Shown here: positions 12,810-25,068 of the stretch, piece after piece
Layout of the letters: every line of letters begins with the position of its first letter
Numbering within the stretch: the stretch's first letter is position 1
Source of the DNA: Gymnopilus junonius
Taxonomy: Eukaryota > Basidiomycota > Agaricomycetes > Agaricales > Galerinaceae
NCBI GenBank assembly: GCA_015501075.1
Contig: JADNYJ010000044.1
Location: forward strand, 186,001 to 250,000
Length of the DNA stretch: 64,000 bases
Reading direction: 5' to 3'
The notes under the pieces: generated by a model
Told to the model about the DNA's origin: nothing
The model's database searches: none
The model's input: the letters and a program-made list of their open reading frames with translations, nothing else
Position numbers and translations under genes: made by a program

Positions 12810-14484
12810 ATGTCGACTACAACGTATATTTCAAAGAAAAGAAAGCGCGATGCAAGCCCGGAAGCGCAGTTTAAACTATCCCAGCCCGTAACCGGAAAAG
12901 TAGGACCGCTTCTTGGTGCGTCAGAGATTTATGCACAACTAAATATCACACTGACTCCCACTGATCATTTTCCTCAGTGAGCTACCCCGCTCTTGAGGTC
13001 CCTTCCACAACCCACTTCAAGTGCTACTCCAGGAAAAAATCAAAAACTAAAGAGGACGGAACAGAGGCCGAGCAAGATTTTTTGGTGGTTGGCGAAACCA
13101 AAAGTGTCGAATTCGTCTCCAATGAAGAAGAAACTCGGAAAGCTGCTGACTCCGGCTGCCAGTGAGTGTTCCTGAATGCCCTTTTGCACGATTCATAATA
13201 TGTTGCTTTTCAGTTATCTCCTCGCGGTTCGGAACAAACGAACAGGAACGATATCTCTACTCCCCTCTCCTAAATCTCCTCACATCTTAACACACACGGT
13301 CAAAGCTCTAAAGTCCTTACCTTCCTTGGCAGCTCCTTCAAAGCTTGAATACCTCGAAGCGAAGACGACTCTTGGAGAGACTTTCGGAACGAAGAAACAA
13401 AAGGCCAATATTAGAGCACAACAGCGCAATAAAATCGATGTCGGTGCTATGGAAGGAGTCATGGGTCATATCATGGACAGCATTGAGAAGGGAGCTCAAG
13501 GACTTCTGACGGCAGGTGCGTTCATGAACGTCTGGGAACCGGATGGTCACTAAAATCCTGCCTACCAACGCAGAGGAATCGAAAGAGGCAGCTGATAAGA
13601 ACAGACTCATTCCGCCATTCTCAGCTGATGTCACGGATCCTGCAGAAGTATATCCTCTTCACGATATTATACCCGAAGCTGAGTGGAAGACACTCTCAAT
13701 TAGCTCCTTCGATGCAGCTCAGACTCATTGGGAGAGGATTGCACTGCTACCGTACCAGAAATCAGATTGGGTAAATGACCACTTGAAAACTTTGGTGAAC
13801 TCTACAAGCAAAAGTAAGAAAAAAAAGATGTAAGCTTTCATTTCTCCCTTGTAAATGTGACTCTCATTCTATTTGATCAGTAAAATTCTTCTCTACATAT
13901 CGAGTATGTTGGCTTTCCGGCAGGCCGCTCAGCGAAAATCATTAGAGAAAGAGAAACTGTATGAGAAGCTGGGAGCGGCGGTACCAAGCACGACTGTTGA
14001 CAGCCTTATTTCTCGTTTTACTGAGCTAGCCAGAGGTTCATCAAGGTTGGTATCTATTCGATGTGGACTGTTGAAGATGCATCTAATCCAGCCAACAGCT
14101 TGCAGTTTACCAGCACAACGAAGACAAGCCTATTGACTCACATTTTCGCGCTCTGTCTCAAGGTTGACGAATATGCAAGCAATACTGCGGTAATTGCTCG
14201 CGATTTGAGTATGCCAGTCTCCGAGTGAGTTAAAATCCTTACCTCTACATTTGCAGCTGAAGCGGACTGTCCTGCAGAGTCAATCAACTTTTCAAATCAC
14301 TTGGTTCGTCTCCGCCTTTCTCTTATCACCTAACTGCTCAGATGTTTGTGCAGGGTGCAAAATTACAAAACTCGGTGAGAGAGAAAGAGCAAGATTAGGT
14401 CTGCCAGACAGCTCTGCAGACGAGAAGAGAGCCGTGTTGACGGCTCCGGTTCAATTCCCCAAACCTCGAATGCGGAAGAAGTAG
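12810..14484 (+). CDS. RPA49: RNA polymerase I subunit A49
   Basis: Subunit of RNA polymerase I (nucleolus, rRNA synthesis); with A34.5 it forms the TFIIE/F-like module. Eight exons: 12810..12915, 12978..13161, 13214..13515, 13574..13829, 13881..14045, 14099..14224, 14278..14303, 14354..14484; 431 aa. The N-terminal half matches the A49 dimerisation domain (FKCYSRKK, YLLAVRNKRTGTISLLPSP). The family signature TLGETFGTKKQKANIRAQQ precedes the linker, and the C-terminal tandem winged-helix region contains KSDWVNDHLK, LLTHIFALCL and FKSLGCKITKLGERERARL. Exon 7 is only 26 nt but is required to restore frame and the family motif. The start follows an AACAGC context and fits the family length. Confidence 0.93.
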
Positions 14485-14821
14485 GTACAGTCACAGCCAG
14501 GGACTCCTTTCTGTGTTTGTAATAGCTTACACGACTATTGCGTGTCTGGATGTAAAGTAACTAGTAACGTCCGCCACGACCGTCCGCGCCTCAGGAAATT
14601 TGATTACCTCTCTTTCACATACTTGAAGCCATTTTTTATGCTGTTGGATACTTTATGTGAATTCCATTAACGACCGGTATCATTAAAGCCGAGCTCCGGT
14701 TCACCATGATTCTCAGCAGGTGTTTATAAGTGCCACCCCACAGTTCAGATGCCCAGGCACTCGTTACCCCGCATTTGCCAATAGATCTCTTTCTTGCCCT
14801 TATATTCGACCCTCGTTTGCT
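14485..14821 (+). promoter_or_regulatory. Spacer upstream of the thiolase gene
   Basis: A 337-bp spacer between two genes on the same strand. It contains the RPA49 3' end and the thiolase promoter. No other feature is evident. Confidence 0.4.
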
Positions 14822-16781
14822 ATGCCCGGACGAAGAACCTTCCTCATCGGCGGTGGATGCACGGCATTTATTAAAGTGATCTTCCCCGACTATAGGACTG
14901 TAGTAAATATCGACTGACGTAGATGCTTCGAAGCCGAGAGCTACCAGGAGCACAGAGGATGTATGCGCTTCATTTGATTTTGGTTCCTTCATTCCACTGA
15001 AGGCTTTCTGCAGATGGGCCTTGAAGCGGCTACGAAAGCCCTCCTTGACGCAGGTCCGGACTTTAGAGTCTCCTCTTTGAATCGCAACTGATTTCAAGGC
15101 GTTTAGGTATAACGTACGATGCAGTACAGACGGCTGTTGTCGGGTACTGTTATGGCGACTCAACCAGTGGACAGGTTAGTACACTCACTCCCATGTTGTT
15201 TTAGCAGGCTGTATGCTCATCTTTCAGCGCGCCTTGTACAACCTCGGATTGACGGGAATACCCATCGTAAATGTTAATAACAACTGTTCAACGGGTTCCT
15301 CTGCCCTTTACCAAGCCAATAATGCAGTTAGATACGGGGAAGTAGAGTGTGCACTTGCACTTGGCTTCGAGCGCATGAAGCCTGGCAGTTTGGGAACCAA
15401 CTTTCCAGACCGCCCTAATCCTATGGCCCTCATTAACCAACGTTCTTTTGAACTTGAAGACACGTTCGGTGGGAATCACGGCCCAGGTGCTCCCAGGATA
15501 TTCGACAATGGCGCGCAGGAATATTTCGCTAAGTATGGCGGTGGTGTCGAGCATCTTGCGCAAATTGGTATGTGTACCTTGTCTTAATCCTTTGGCCGTT
15601 TAGAACGATTAAAGTATTCCAGCTTCAAAGAATCACAAACACTCGCTCAATAATCCATATTCGCAGTTCAGGGATGGTTGGAGTGTGGAACAAGTCTTGG
15701 CTGCGCCTAAAATCACCAGGAACTTGACAAAGTTCATGTGCAGTCCTACCTCGGTCAGACTTATTCATTGGGCGCGCGAAAATGGACCTCACAGTTGAGT
15801 TTACAGGATGGAGCTGCAGCCTGCATCGTGGCTTCGGAAAATTTCGTACACACACACGGCCTCGAAAATCAAGCAATTGAGATAGTTGCTCAAGCCCTTT
15901 CCACTGATAATCTTGGTACTTTCGAAGGACGTAGTGCCATGGACGTCGTTGGTTACGAAATGTCAAAAAATTGCGCCAATAAGGTATTCAAAGAAGCCGG
16001 TTTTGCCGAAGGTGAAGGCAGGGATCAAGTCGGAGTCGTCGAACTGCATGATTGCTTTGCTGCAAACGAGGTATCTTTTTCATCTGCAATGCACGACTCT
16101 TTGTGACGCTCTTCTTCCAGCTCATCACTTATCCAGCACTAGGACTATGTGCTCCGGACGAAGCACACAAACTCGTGGAACGTGGGGATAACACGGTATG
16201 ATCCATCCAGAATCTGGCCAGTTTTACTCATCCTTGCTAGTATGGAGGAAAATACGTTGTCAACCCAAGCGGTGGACTTGAGGCGAAAGGACATCCTCTT
16301 GGAGCTACTGGTCTCGGAATGCATTTTTATATCATGAGTATGTCGCAATTGATTTATCTTTCATCTATCGGAATGCTTATCGATGAACCAGTGCAATTAA
16401 GAGAATGTAAGGGGATTGCTGTTTCTCCGCATAACACAGTTCAGCCGTTATTTTAGGGGCAGGACCTATGCAGGCGCCGGGTCTTTTTAATATACCCGAT
16501 GAACGTGGCAAATTTGGCCTTGTGCATAACGTTGGTCTAGGCGGAGCTGTCGTTGTGACTTTACTTCGGAGGCCTGAATTTTTCAAAGCTGGCGGTGAGG
16601 ATGGAAGGACAAGGTACGTTGCGACTTGTTCCTTTTTTTACTATCACGTTGTTCAATTTATTATTATTGCAGGTTGGGCTATAACCATGCTTATCAGTGT
16701 CGTCCGATTTCCATGGTCGATGTCGACAAAGTCAAATCTAAGACGGCCTCTCCTTATATCTTACATCATGCTAAGCTTTGA
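14822..16781 (+). CDS. Peroxisomal SCPx-type 3-ketoacyl-CoA thiolase
   Basis: Thiolase of the sterol-carrier-protein-X class, which cleaves 3-ketoacyl-CoA (including branched chains) in peroxisomal beta-oxidation. Twelve exons: 14822..14875, 14934..14960, 15014..15053, 15107..15174, 15228..15567, 15623..15753, 15807..16070, 16121..16195, 16241..16337, 16392..16406, 16457..16613, 16673..16781; 458 aa. Landmarks are [13 protein letters not shown], the active-site Cys in [11 protein letters not shown] (~83), [26 protein letters not shown], the catalytic His in GHPLGATG (~351) and [18 protein letters not shown]. The protein ends in AKL, a PTS1 peroxisomal targeting signal. The usual mammalian SCP2 lipid-transfer domain is absent. 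Exon 10 is only 15 nt. Confidence 0.93.
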
Positions 16782-17327
16782 TGTATCACTTGCATCATCG
16801 AAGTTGATCATGTTGTGTTTGCTGAATTTCGCAGCTTCGTTGTTGCAGCATGTCTTGGGTTGGTGTATTTTAAATGCAATTTGTACAGTTTCTTTAGTTT
16901 CGTGACAATCTATGAAGGATCTCGCTTTCATGTGGCATTTATAAATTAATCCCCGATGGGAATTTCTGACCAATTTTTCCTTGTACCCTTCTAGATTTGA
17001 GTGGAAAGGCGCTGTTGACTGCGAGACCTGACGCAATGGTATGCGAAGAACTTATCCCAAGGAATCCTTTTGTATATCAATTGTTTGCCTCAAACTCCGG
17101 TATTGCCACCTGATCTTTGCAAAGGGATATCTGGATTACGCGTTAGTGATATACTTGGTATATAATTCTACGAAAAGCCAACATGACAATGCTACTAAAG
17201 GTGGATCATTTGCAAGGTAAGGCAGGACCTTAAGTTAATAAATGCAAATCGATCCACGGAATATTCCCTTGATTGTCATCGACGATCGCGATTGTTTCCA
17301 ATGACGCGAACGTACATAACCCTACCA
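16782..17327. other. Convergent spacer after the thiolase
   Basis: A 546-bp AT-rich spacer between the thiolase stop and the small minus-strand gene. Apart from 3' UTR sequence I see nothing interpretable. Confidence 0.4.
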
Positions 17328-17721
17328 CTAAGATTTCTGCCGACGGGGGAAGCGAGCGAGGTGGTTGTGGAGCCAGACTCTGAACGTGGTGAAAAAACCA
17401 GTAGGCCTGTGTGGGATAATTTAAATGAGCCCAGGACTTATGAGTTACGGGTGAGCAGACCACGGGACCAAAACGTAGAAAATACGCTTACTTATCTTGA
17501 GCAAGCTGCTTCCCGAAACGTACCGCCTGCGTAGAGGGTAACTTCGCAGGGCAAAGAGGTTTCTTGAAGCAATACCTAAGACATAGGTTGCACCAGACGT
17601 GGTGAAAGGCGTCGTCATTGATATGCATGGGGTGTTCATCAGGATAATCATTCTTGCAGCCACAGCGAATGAAGTAGTGGTCTCTACCATCGTGTTTGCA
17701 GGAACAAGTCATAGGCGCCAT
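17328..17721 (-). CDS. Small Cys/His-rich protein, function unknown
   Basis: A candidate 102-aa gene with exons 17721..17492 and 17406..17328 (gtaagc...cacacag intron). The first exon encodes CSCKHDGRDHYFIRCGCK, followed by several Cys and His residues (FHHVWCNLCLRYCFKKPLCP), a spacing consistent with a zinc-binding fold. The C-terminus is basic (HNHLARFPRRQKS). I do not recognise a family. The reading depends on the chosen acceptor; another acceptor 33 nt upstream would stop translation at once. The gene is plausible but unsupported by a known homologue. Confidence 0.4.
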
Positions 17722-20700
17722 GAAGAAAATGTAAAGAGGCTCGGATGAGTCTGTGAGTTGAGCGTTATGTGGGGTGGTCAGCGGAAACGATTGCCGTTAG
17801 ACTAAAAAAATGGTAGACGCGCCAGTTTTATACGTTCACTCGATTGCCTGGATTGAGAGACCCAGTCGACGTTAGTCAGGGCTCATAACGGCGAGGGAAC
17901 CACGGTTTGCCATAATTATGCGGACATGAAGGGTTGTCGTCAGGTTTTTTTGTAATCGGAACGGAAAGTAAAGCCGCATAGAAAGCTTATTGAACACATC
18001 CCGCCAGACCCATGGTAAGTCTACCTACCCACAACAGCATTCAAAGCAGGAAGACTTGGACGATATCAAATCCGAGGATGGAAAAGCTAGTGTCCAGCTT
18101 TGTAACATTATAAACGCCAGAGAAGCGGGAATCATAGTCAGATGCTAGTAGGAGAGCTTCTATGACTTTTGAAGGAGTGACGGCGACCTGGATATCGGTT
18201 GATAGAAAGACGGACATTACAAGCGTCCACATTGCGACACTCTCGGCAACGTTCGAAAGATATATCTAGATCCATAGCTACTGACGTCGAAGAGCCTACA
18301 CGGGGCCTCTTCGTGTCCCTTCATAGGGCAAGAAAATGCATAGAGCATAGAGGAAGAGTGCCTGTTTCAACTTTCGGAGGATCCAGGGAGTAGGCGCGAT
18401 GTCGTTGACGTGTCACGAGATTTTTGAAAGACCGCGACGCCCTCGTGTAGATTCTGCAGAACGTCTTTACAGCGTATTGCCTCTGCCTATACTCTCTGCC
18501 TTCGAATGCGAATCATATCACCGTCGCATTCTTTCTCTTAATCCGTTTGAATTAGGACAGCTCTTCTAGAATGTTAAGCATCATGGTAATGTCAAGTCCT
18601 GCCATTTGCCAATCTGAAGACATTGATAAAAACTCTTTTGTATCGGTTTCACTTCATTCTCGCCTTTAGCAATGCACACGTCATTTGCTTGGATCATGGC
18701 CTGCTGATGTTTTAAAATAGACGCTCGCTACGTTTTCAGAGATAATAGTTGCCTCAACTTTGACCGCCGTTCTCGTAGACCCTAAACCAATCAAATACTG
18801 TCAAATTTTTTACATTGACAACGACTACATATTCACAGAGAAACCCCTAATCTATTTTATATCGCACTTGCCGGGAGAAAATGTGCTCGCGGCAGCTGGT
18901 AGGAGTGCCAAAAACTTTGTAAGTTGGTGAATCACGCCAAGAACTGACATTAAAATCTGCTAAGGTCTCCTACAGACAGAGAATAGTAATATCGCCCCTC
19001 GACATAATATGCCGTAGACAGGTAAGCATATCGACTGCCTAAGCATTTTCTGCTGTTGAGTTGGGGTCATTCTTATATTAATATTGTCGTTAATATCTCT
19101 GAAGAAGGATACCAGGTTCGCATATGGACGTGCATGCAGTCACTTGCATGCTACTTGGAATTACTGAGCAATAAATCTATCAGTACTGGCGGAGAGGCTT
19201 ATCGATTCTCAATTTTCGTTATGTCAATGAACAGGACTACTCCTCGAGTCTCCACCCAAATCATTCCCAACTGGAACCCAAACCCGTCCAAGTCTGATCA
19301 CCTCGCCCAGAGGATGCTGTCTCTTTTGGGTGGTAAATATTCTCAAAGCTCGACGGTTGATTTTTTCTCGGGCTTTTAATCATTTCCGTTTCATACCATG
19401 GCAAATCCGGTGGGCTGGCTCAATTGCTTTCTCCTCTTATTTTCTATCTTAAATGCCGCTGGTGGGCCCAAGGCTGGTGAGCGCCGATCTTCAGGCTAAG
19501 CCGGCAAGTTCGCCTTGTAGTAAAGCGCACCATCTCCGCACTCAGGTTGTTAAAATGATATGCTTATGATTACTGCCAGTGATCTACCAATTTTTTTGTC
19601 ATTTTTAGGCTCTCGGATACCATCTACATGGTTTCTGATCTGCGTCTTCAATTACGTTCGGTTAGCAAGAGGGCTTAATTATAATCTCCAAGGATGGATA
19701 TCGGTTCGTATCCGTTGTGTCCGACGACCACTTTTCCTCCAGATGGGCTTTAACTGAGCCATGAAAATCAGTGGATGCCTTGACTGGAAATGCTTGGTAA
19801 ATCCGTCTACGAGAACCAACTTCTTCCCAGCCGCCTTTAATTGACATTCCTATCAGCATGCGATTTTTTTGAACCCGCACACTCTCTTTGGCATCTCTCA
19901 TCTTCCTGGTCTTGGTCGTTTTCTTTTCACGACTCTTGGATTGGTCTTCCTCAGGTGGTATATACAGTGTTCTCGATTTTTATTTCCCTGGCAGCATGTG
20001 TGAGCGTCACCGGTGGTTTGGTTCCTCAGTAAGTATAATAAGCCTTCGAAACGCTCCCGAGGCCCGGCCTGCTTGCTTTTCATTTCCGTCAGCGGGGTTC
20101 ATTCAAAGTGAACGAGAAACAGTCGATGCTCAGCATATTAATCCTCCTACTCCATTTGTAGGGTCATACGACTGAAAATAGTTTGGCGGCATCACTCCCG
20201 TGCATCCGTAATACCGACAGAGCGGACCTTGGAATATACCAAGATAGTTCCCTTACCCTTTGATTCCGATGTTCCAACCAGCTATTGATTGATGCTATAA
20301 CTTGGCTTTTTTTTGCATTGCGTGCTGGATAAATAGCTGGCTTGGGGCTTAGTATGCTTCTATCCCCCGGCAACAGTCATCGGAACACCCTTCATCTCTG
20401 GCTCCAAGTTATCTATATATCTTGCCACCCGTGGGCCAGGTTTTCATTGTTGAATCGACCTGGACCACCAGTGAATTGGGATGCCTAAAACGACCCTTTG
20501 GACCGTGAATAGCATCCTCTGAGTCTAAGATAGGTTAGATGGATCGATGTTACTGCGCCACTACAAAGCTCCAGCAACATGCGCGATATAAATGTTGCGT
20601 TAAAGTCTGGGGAGCTCGGTGTCCGTTTGACAATAATACCTATGGATAGTGTTATTGATCCGATTGGCTAGGGAGATGTTTATGTGAAGCCCTTTTCAAG

Positions 20701-21491
20701 CTAAAGGTGATACTTGCGAGGACCCAGGGCTTAAGTGGTGAATAAGCCCATGTGCATGATCAACAACCGAGGCTTGATATAGATATAGGGATTAATTCTG
20801 GAGCTAAAATTTAAACATGTCGTAGTCTGATGATAAATTTCATTTTAATTACCAAAATGACAACTTTGGAGAGACCCACAATTATTTTATGCCTCCTTTG
20901 CTAGGTTTTATCTGCAGTAAGCTCTCAACCCCTCCAATCCATGTAGGTAAAGTCAAAATACAACATTTTTGCACGGGGTTACGAAGATGATGCCCCTCCG
21001 ATCCAGTGGAAGGTCCCTGTATAATAATATAAAAAACTCTTAAATTTCTGTGGATAAAATTCAAGGAACGAGTCCAGTTTTTAGCATAATCGAGTTGCAT
21101 ATATCTTTAGAGCGCACCTTGAATTTGGAACACGGGAAAGACTCCAGACCCTGAGTCTCATTCCCAAAATTCAAATGGCACAGTACTAAATACTAAACTA
21201 ACTAGGTATTTAGAAAAAATTCGTATAGTGATAGATGGTGATGTATTTGGGATTACATTCAAAATGCATGGGCGCTTGAGCTCACAGTTTCCCCACAATA
21301 CATAAGGTCCAAAGTGAATGATATCGGCGGGGACATCAATTTTTGCAAGTTAGATTGAAGCCAAATGATAAAGTATAACTGTTTCCAATGGGCCCATCAT
21401 TGATCTGAGAAAATGAATTATTTCTCAACTCGCCTAATGTACGTCAGTGGCAGGCTGCAGTACATGTGGAGACTAAGTAAGAGCGAGCATG
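17722..21491. other. Gene-poor 3.8-kb stretch
   Basis: No convincing protein gene in either strand. Short open frames exist: 18041..18232 minus, 19056..19379 plus, and hydrophobic frames at about 19398-19480, 19560..19757 and 19841..20175 plus. The latter lie near plausible splice sites (for example gtaagt near 20030 and cag near 20090) and could be remnants of a membrane-protein gene, but I cannot assemble a coherent product or match a family. Base composition drifts AT-rich towards 21 kb. Confidence 0.4.
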
Positions 21492-21563
21492 TCTTCGCTA
21501 GTATATCGGTTAGTACACGCGCCTGTCACGCGCGAAAGCTGGGTTCGACTCCCAGGCGAAGAG
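21492..21563 (+). tRNA. tRNA-Asp (anticodon GTC)
   Basis: A complete 72-nt cloverleaf without an intron. Acceptor stem TCTTCGC pairs with GCGAAGA, discriminator G. The D stem is GTAT/GTAC, and the anticodon stem CGCGC/GCGCG encloses the loop CTGTCAC with anticodon GTC. The T stem is CTGGG/CCCAG with loop TTCGACT (B box GGTTCGACTCC). The stems pair perfectly apart from one T-G pair in the D stem. CCA is not encoded, as expected for a nuclear eukaryotic tRNA. Confidence 0.95.
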
Positions 21564-22785
21564 ATCGCTTTCTCCCAGATTTTAGGGAATAGGATCCCCA
21601 GTAAGGCTTTTTATTTTACAATACAAAACCATGCTTCGGCCAAAGAGGAGGCCCCAGCGAAGAGACCAGGGAGAACACGCGAGCCTGGAGAGCAAGCAAA
21701 ATTAAAAGCGAGGAGGCATATGTAAATGGATGATAATGAATGCGACATCGGCTTAATTATAAGGGTCACCATCTTTATATGCGCTGCAAGAGGACTTAAG
21801 TAAAGGGGGAAGATAATACATGTTATTCAAGATTGAGTGAAACACATTGCAATACAAGTAGGTAATGTACATATAAGGCGTAATAATAAATTCGAGTTGC
21901 TACAACGTAACCGGTTTGACAGAGGAAATGACTTCAGAAAGACGTGAACAAGTTTGTGAAGAATCATCTGTTAGATTGGTTGTATAGTGAATTCAACTCG
22001 AGCCTGATTAGCCATGGAAATTGCAGAAAGCAAAAGACGTAGCCATTCAAAGACTGTATAACTGTAGGCTATAGTTAGTCACATTTATCCACAGAGACGA
22101 GAAAGGAAATAAAAAAAATCAGAAGAGTAACAAATAAGAGTTCCGCAGATCACGCAAGATGAATCGCGTTAAGTCGGTAGAACGAAGGTTGTAGAAAATA
22201 TTCATCCTCGATGGGAGAATATGAGATGGAACACAAACTTACTGCTGCTGAACAAGACCATGAATTTGAAAGCGTAAAACAGTTCCCAAAGCAGGAGCAG
22301 AAAACGCGGACGCTAATTTTGCTACCTTTGAGACCGTCAGAGGAAGACGATGGCTGCAAAAAGAATAGCCTACGCCCGGAATGCCATAAGAACGAACGTA
22401 GGCAGAATGAGACGACCCGAAAAGTAGATTACATACCTTCGCGGCAATAGGCATCCAAAAGACGGTGGTGTCCGTCAGCGTTATCTATTCATATCGCAAA
22501 TACTTCGCCAGGGAGCAACGCCGCAGAGGCGCATGTAATGGAACATCGACTGGAAATTGTGACAAAGAACTGGAGAAAGAGTGCAATTTAGGTTAGCCTA
22601 TTTACACAAGAAGACATGTGGACTGGGCTGGGGGAGGAGGGAGAGATATAGGTCCTGGTCAAAATTTGCATGCCTTTATATGGGCTTTATTTGTTCAGTG
22701 CAAATACAAGTATTCAATCTCCGGTCCGACCGACGTCACCACACGGAAAACAAGCCACCCGCCAACACACGCATTCCCTCCAACA
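21564..22785. other. Spacer with a possible small minus-strand gene
   Basis: A 1.2-kb stretch between the tRNA and the ATPase inhibitor gene. On the minus strand an ATG at 22454 starts MPIAAK and is followed directly by a strong donor (gtatgt) and, about 80 nt on, by an acceptor (tttttgcag). Further donor-like sites occur near 22256. This could be the 5' end of a small spliced gene, but no downstream product can be identified. The rest shows nothing. Confidence 0.3.
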
Positions 22786-23292
22786 ATGCTCTCCCGTGCC
22801 TCTGCTCTTCGTCGTCTCCCTCGCGCTTTTGCCGCCCCAGTAAGAATGTACACCGAAAATATCGGTCGTACTTCTGGCTCTGTTGCACAGTCTAAAGGTT
22901 TCGAGTACGTGTCTTTCCCGTTCTTTCCCGGTATTTTCCTGATCTTGTCACGCTCTATGTAGCAAGAAGGAGAGAGCCCACGAAGGTATTTACTATCGCC
23001 TATTCGCTCTCTAGGACTTCCAATCCTGAATTTCGTGGCATAGATCAGTTTATCAGAAGACATGAGGCGGAACTGCTTGCCAAGTTGAGAGCTCATGTGC
23101 GTTCGATTTGAAGGTCCACTTTTGGTCCACAATGCTGACTCAACTCCTCTTTAGATTGACGCTCGAAAAAATGAAATCGTTTGTGTTTTCGTAATGTTAT
23201 CCCTGCCACCTCTATGTTGACATACCACACAGGAGGAGCTCCAGAAGCAGGAGGCAGAACTCGCGCAGAAGGCTGAAGCTGGCAAAGAGTAG
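22786..23292 (+). CDS. INH1: Mitochondrial F1Fo-ATPase inhibitor (IF1/INH1)
   Basis: Small matrix protein that blocks ATP hydrolysis by F1 when the membrane potential collapses. Five exons: 22786..22904, 22963..22985, 23044..23096, 23155..23178, 23233..23292; 92 aa. A mitochondrial presequence rich in Arg/Ser/Ala (MLSRASALRRLPRAFAAPVR) precedes the IF1 core MYTENIGRTSGS and KKERAHEDQFIRRHEAELL, then a Glu/Lys coiled-coil tail (EELQKQEAELAQKAEAGKE) used for dimerisation. Exons 2 and 4 are tiny (23 and 24 nt) but both keep frame and extend the amphipathic helix. Assignment rests on the IF1 core; the 24-nt exon is the least certain. Confidence 0.87.
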
Positions 23293-24449
23293 ATGTAGTA
23301 GTTCTTTGGTATGTCTTCAGCTTTTATACGTGCTGTGGTCGAAAACGTTGTCCTTATAAGTTGTTGCCTAGTGGTCTTCCTATCCCTCCTTCATGTAGTG
23401 TCCAATGTTAAACAATTTGCGTCCTCTGTGCCCGGCGTTGCCACCCACTCTCATGCTGTATCACTTACTTTTGCCATTCTAGCAAACCGAAACAGGATTT
23501 TTTTTTTGAGATTTATAACTGCAATCTTCCTCCAGGGCAATAACTTGAGATCAGAAACTTAAGTTTCCAAGAGGAAACACACAGCATGCGCCAATGGCTG
23601 CAATTGCCGTTTCAATACTTTTCCGGATTGTCAGCCGCAAATACTTCCAAATGATTTGCAGCCACTGGATCTATACTCGCCGTCGCAGTTACAGGAGACA
23701 ATTCATCGTCTAATGAATCTATTGAAGGCCAGACGTCTATTGCGATGATTCCGCGCGTATGTATTCTATCTTTGGTTTGTGACCTCTACATAATACCCTT
23801 TGGGCCTTTTTCTGGATTGAGGATTACGGGGAGTAGTTGGCGTCTCGAACTTCATTTTTGATTGCCCTACGATTCCTTTTCTTCACTAGCAAACAGGAAC
23901 GGCCTATCTTCAGCACTGCTCTATTGTACTCCACGATCAGTTTCCGGGCGATGCCTTTGTTTATTAATTGTCATATGCATTTCTCCTGGATCTAGCGGAA
24001 GGGCATTGACATTAGTTCATTGAGGTCTACATATGCAATCGCACATTCGGCACTGACAGTGGGAAAGACGATGAAGATCTACAATTGCAATGATCTCTGG
24101 GGGGCTCAGACACAGCTATGAACGTAAAGACAAGACTTATGTTGTTCAAGCTGCTTGGTGAGCCTCGTGTAACACTTACCTACTCATTGAATTGCAACGA
24201 ATGCAAAACCTGAAACTATGAGCTAGAAATGAAGGGGCAATGCAAAAAGAGAGACATAAGCGACAAGTGACAAGTACACCATACTGCTGGCCGGCAGAGA
24301 TATTTATTCTGTTTTTGGTGTTGGACACTCAAAGTTTAGGATGACCACTGTAACATTCAGCAAATGAACCGTGGCTGATACTCAACGATTATAGAGCAAG
24401 ATATAATGACAGCTGCATCTTCGTATCTACGATATGATTGGCGGACATT
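23293..24449. other. Convergent spacer, no gene seen
   Basis: A 1157-bp spacer between the ATPase inhibitor (plus) and ATP synthase subunit h (minus). I find no coding frame with plausible protein composition and no RNA gene. Confidence 0.4.
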
Positions 24450-24980
24450 CTAGTGGTGGGCAACGGGTTTTGGGAGGTCCTGCTCAAGGAAGGCAAGGAA
24501 AGCATCCGCGCCGTTAACACCTTCGGTCGTGCTGGTTTGAGCGGCGGGGACGGACGAGGAAGTCGGTTCAGCTGCGTCGTAGGCTGAAAGTTCAGCAGCT
24601 AGGTCGGAGGGAAGTGCGGGTGGGGTAGGCCGAGGAGGAGGAGTGAACTTTTTTACGGATCCTGCTGCCGAGTCTTTAGCCTGATATGACGAGTCTGCTA
24701 AGATGACCATTCCATAAAAGTCCAAAAGAGCTTACGACTGGGGCAGGCTTGTAGGCTTTGATTTCGCGGAGGTAAAGGTCCTGGACGATGTCTGCGGGTG
24801 TATTCGGGATGAGGCTGGGGATTGCCAACGAAAAGATAGACGTACCCTTGCGTGAGACGGCACTGGACGCGAATGTACGCTGTACCACTGCTTTGCGGGC
24901 CTAGAAAGAGTTGGCTGGCATTCTACGGACGAGATGCATCAACTTACGATGGCCGCAGACTGTCTGAGGATGCTGGACAT
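24450..24980 (-). CDS. ATP14: F1Fo ATP synthase subunit h
   Basis: Subunit h of the mitochondrial ATP synthase peripheral stalk, the fungal counterpart of F6. Four exons: 24980..24948, 24900..24846, 24791..24736, 24680..24450; 124 aa. The presequence (MSSILRQSAAIARKAVVQR) is followed by the family motif DIVQDLYLREIKAYKPAP, then a Pro-rich linker (KKFTPPPRPTPPALP) and an acidic C-terminus. The 24845..24792 intron is a multiple of three but has a consensus donor (gtacgt), and its removal joins the presequence neatly to DIVQDLY. The final acceptor (catatcag) is the one that keeps frame. It is divergent from the PPR gene across 88 bp. Confidence 0.88.
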
Positions 24981-25068
24981 GGTGGTAACGGAAAGAAAAC
25001 TCAGGTAACGTGACACGAATCCTCGAAAATGGAATGAAAATTTGAATTACTCTCTTCTTCACTGTCCG
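24981..25068. promoter_or_regulatory. 88-bp bidirectional promoter, ATP14 / PPR gene
   Basis: Only 88 bp separate the two divergent start codons. Both products are predicted mitochondrial, so shared regulation is plausible (inference). Confidence 0.4.

Noticed and set aside
22150..22454. Small mitochondrial subunit gene starting MPIAAK
   Set aside because: A start and first donor look good, but no downstream exon matches a known family, so it is only mentioned in the spacer entry.
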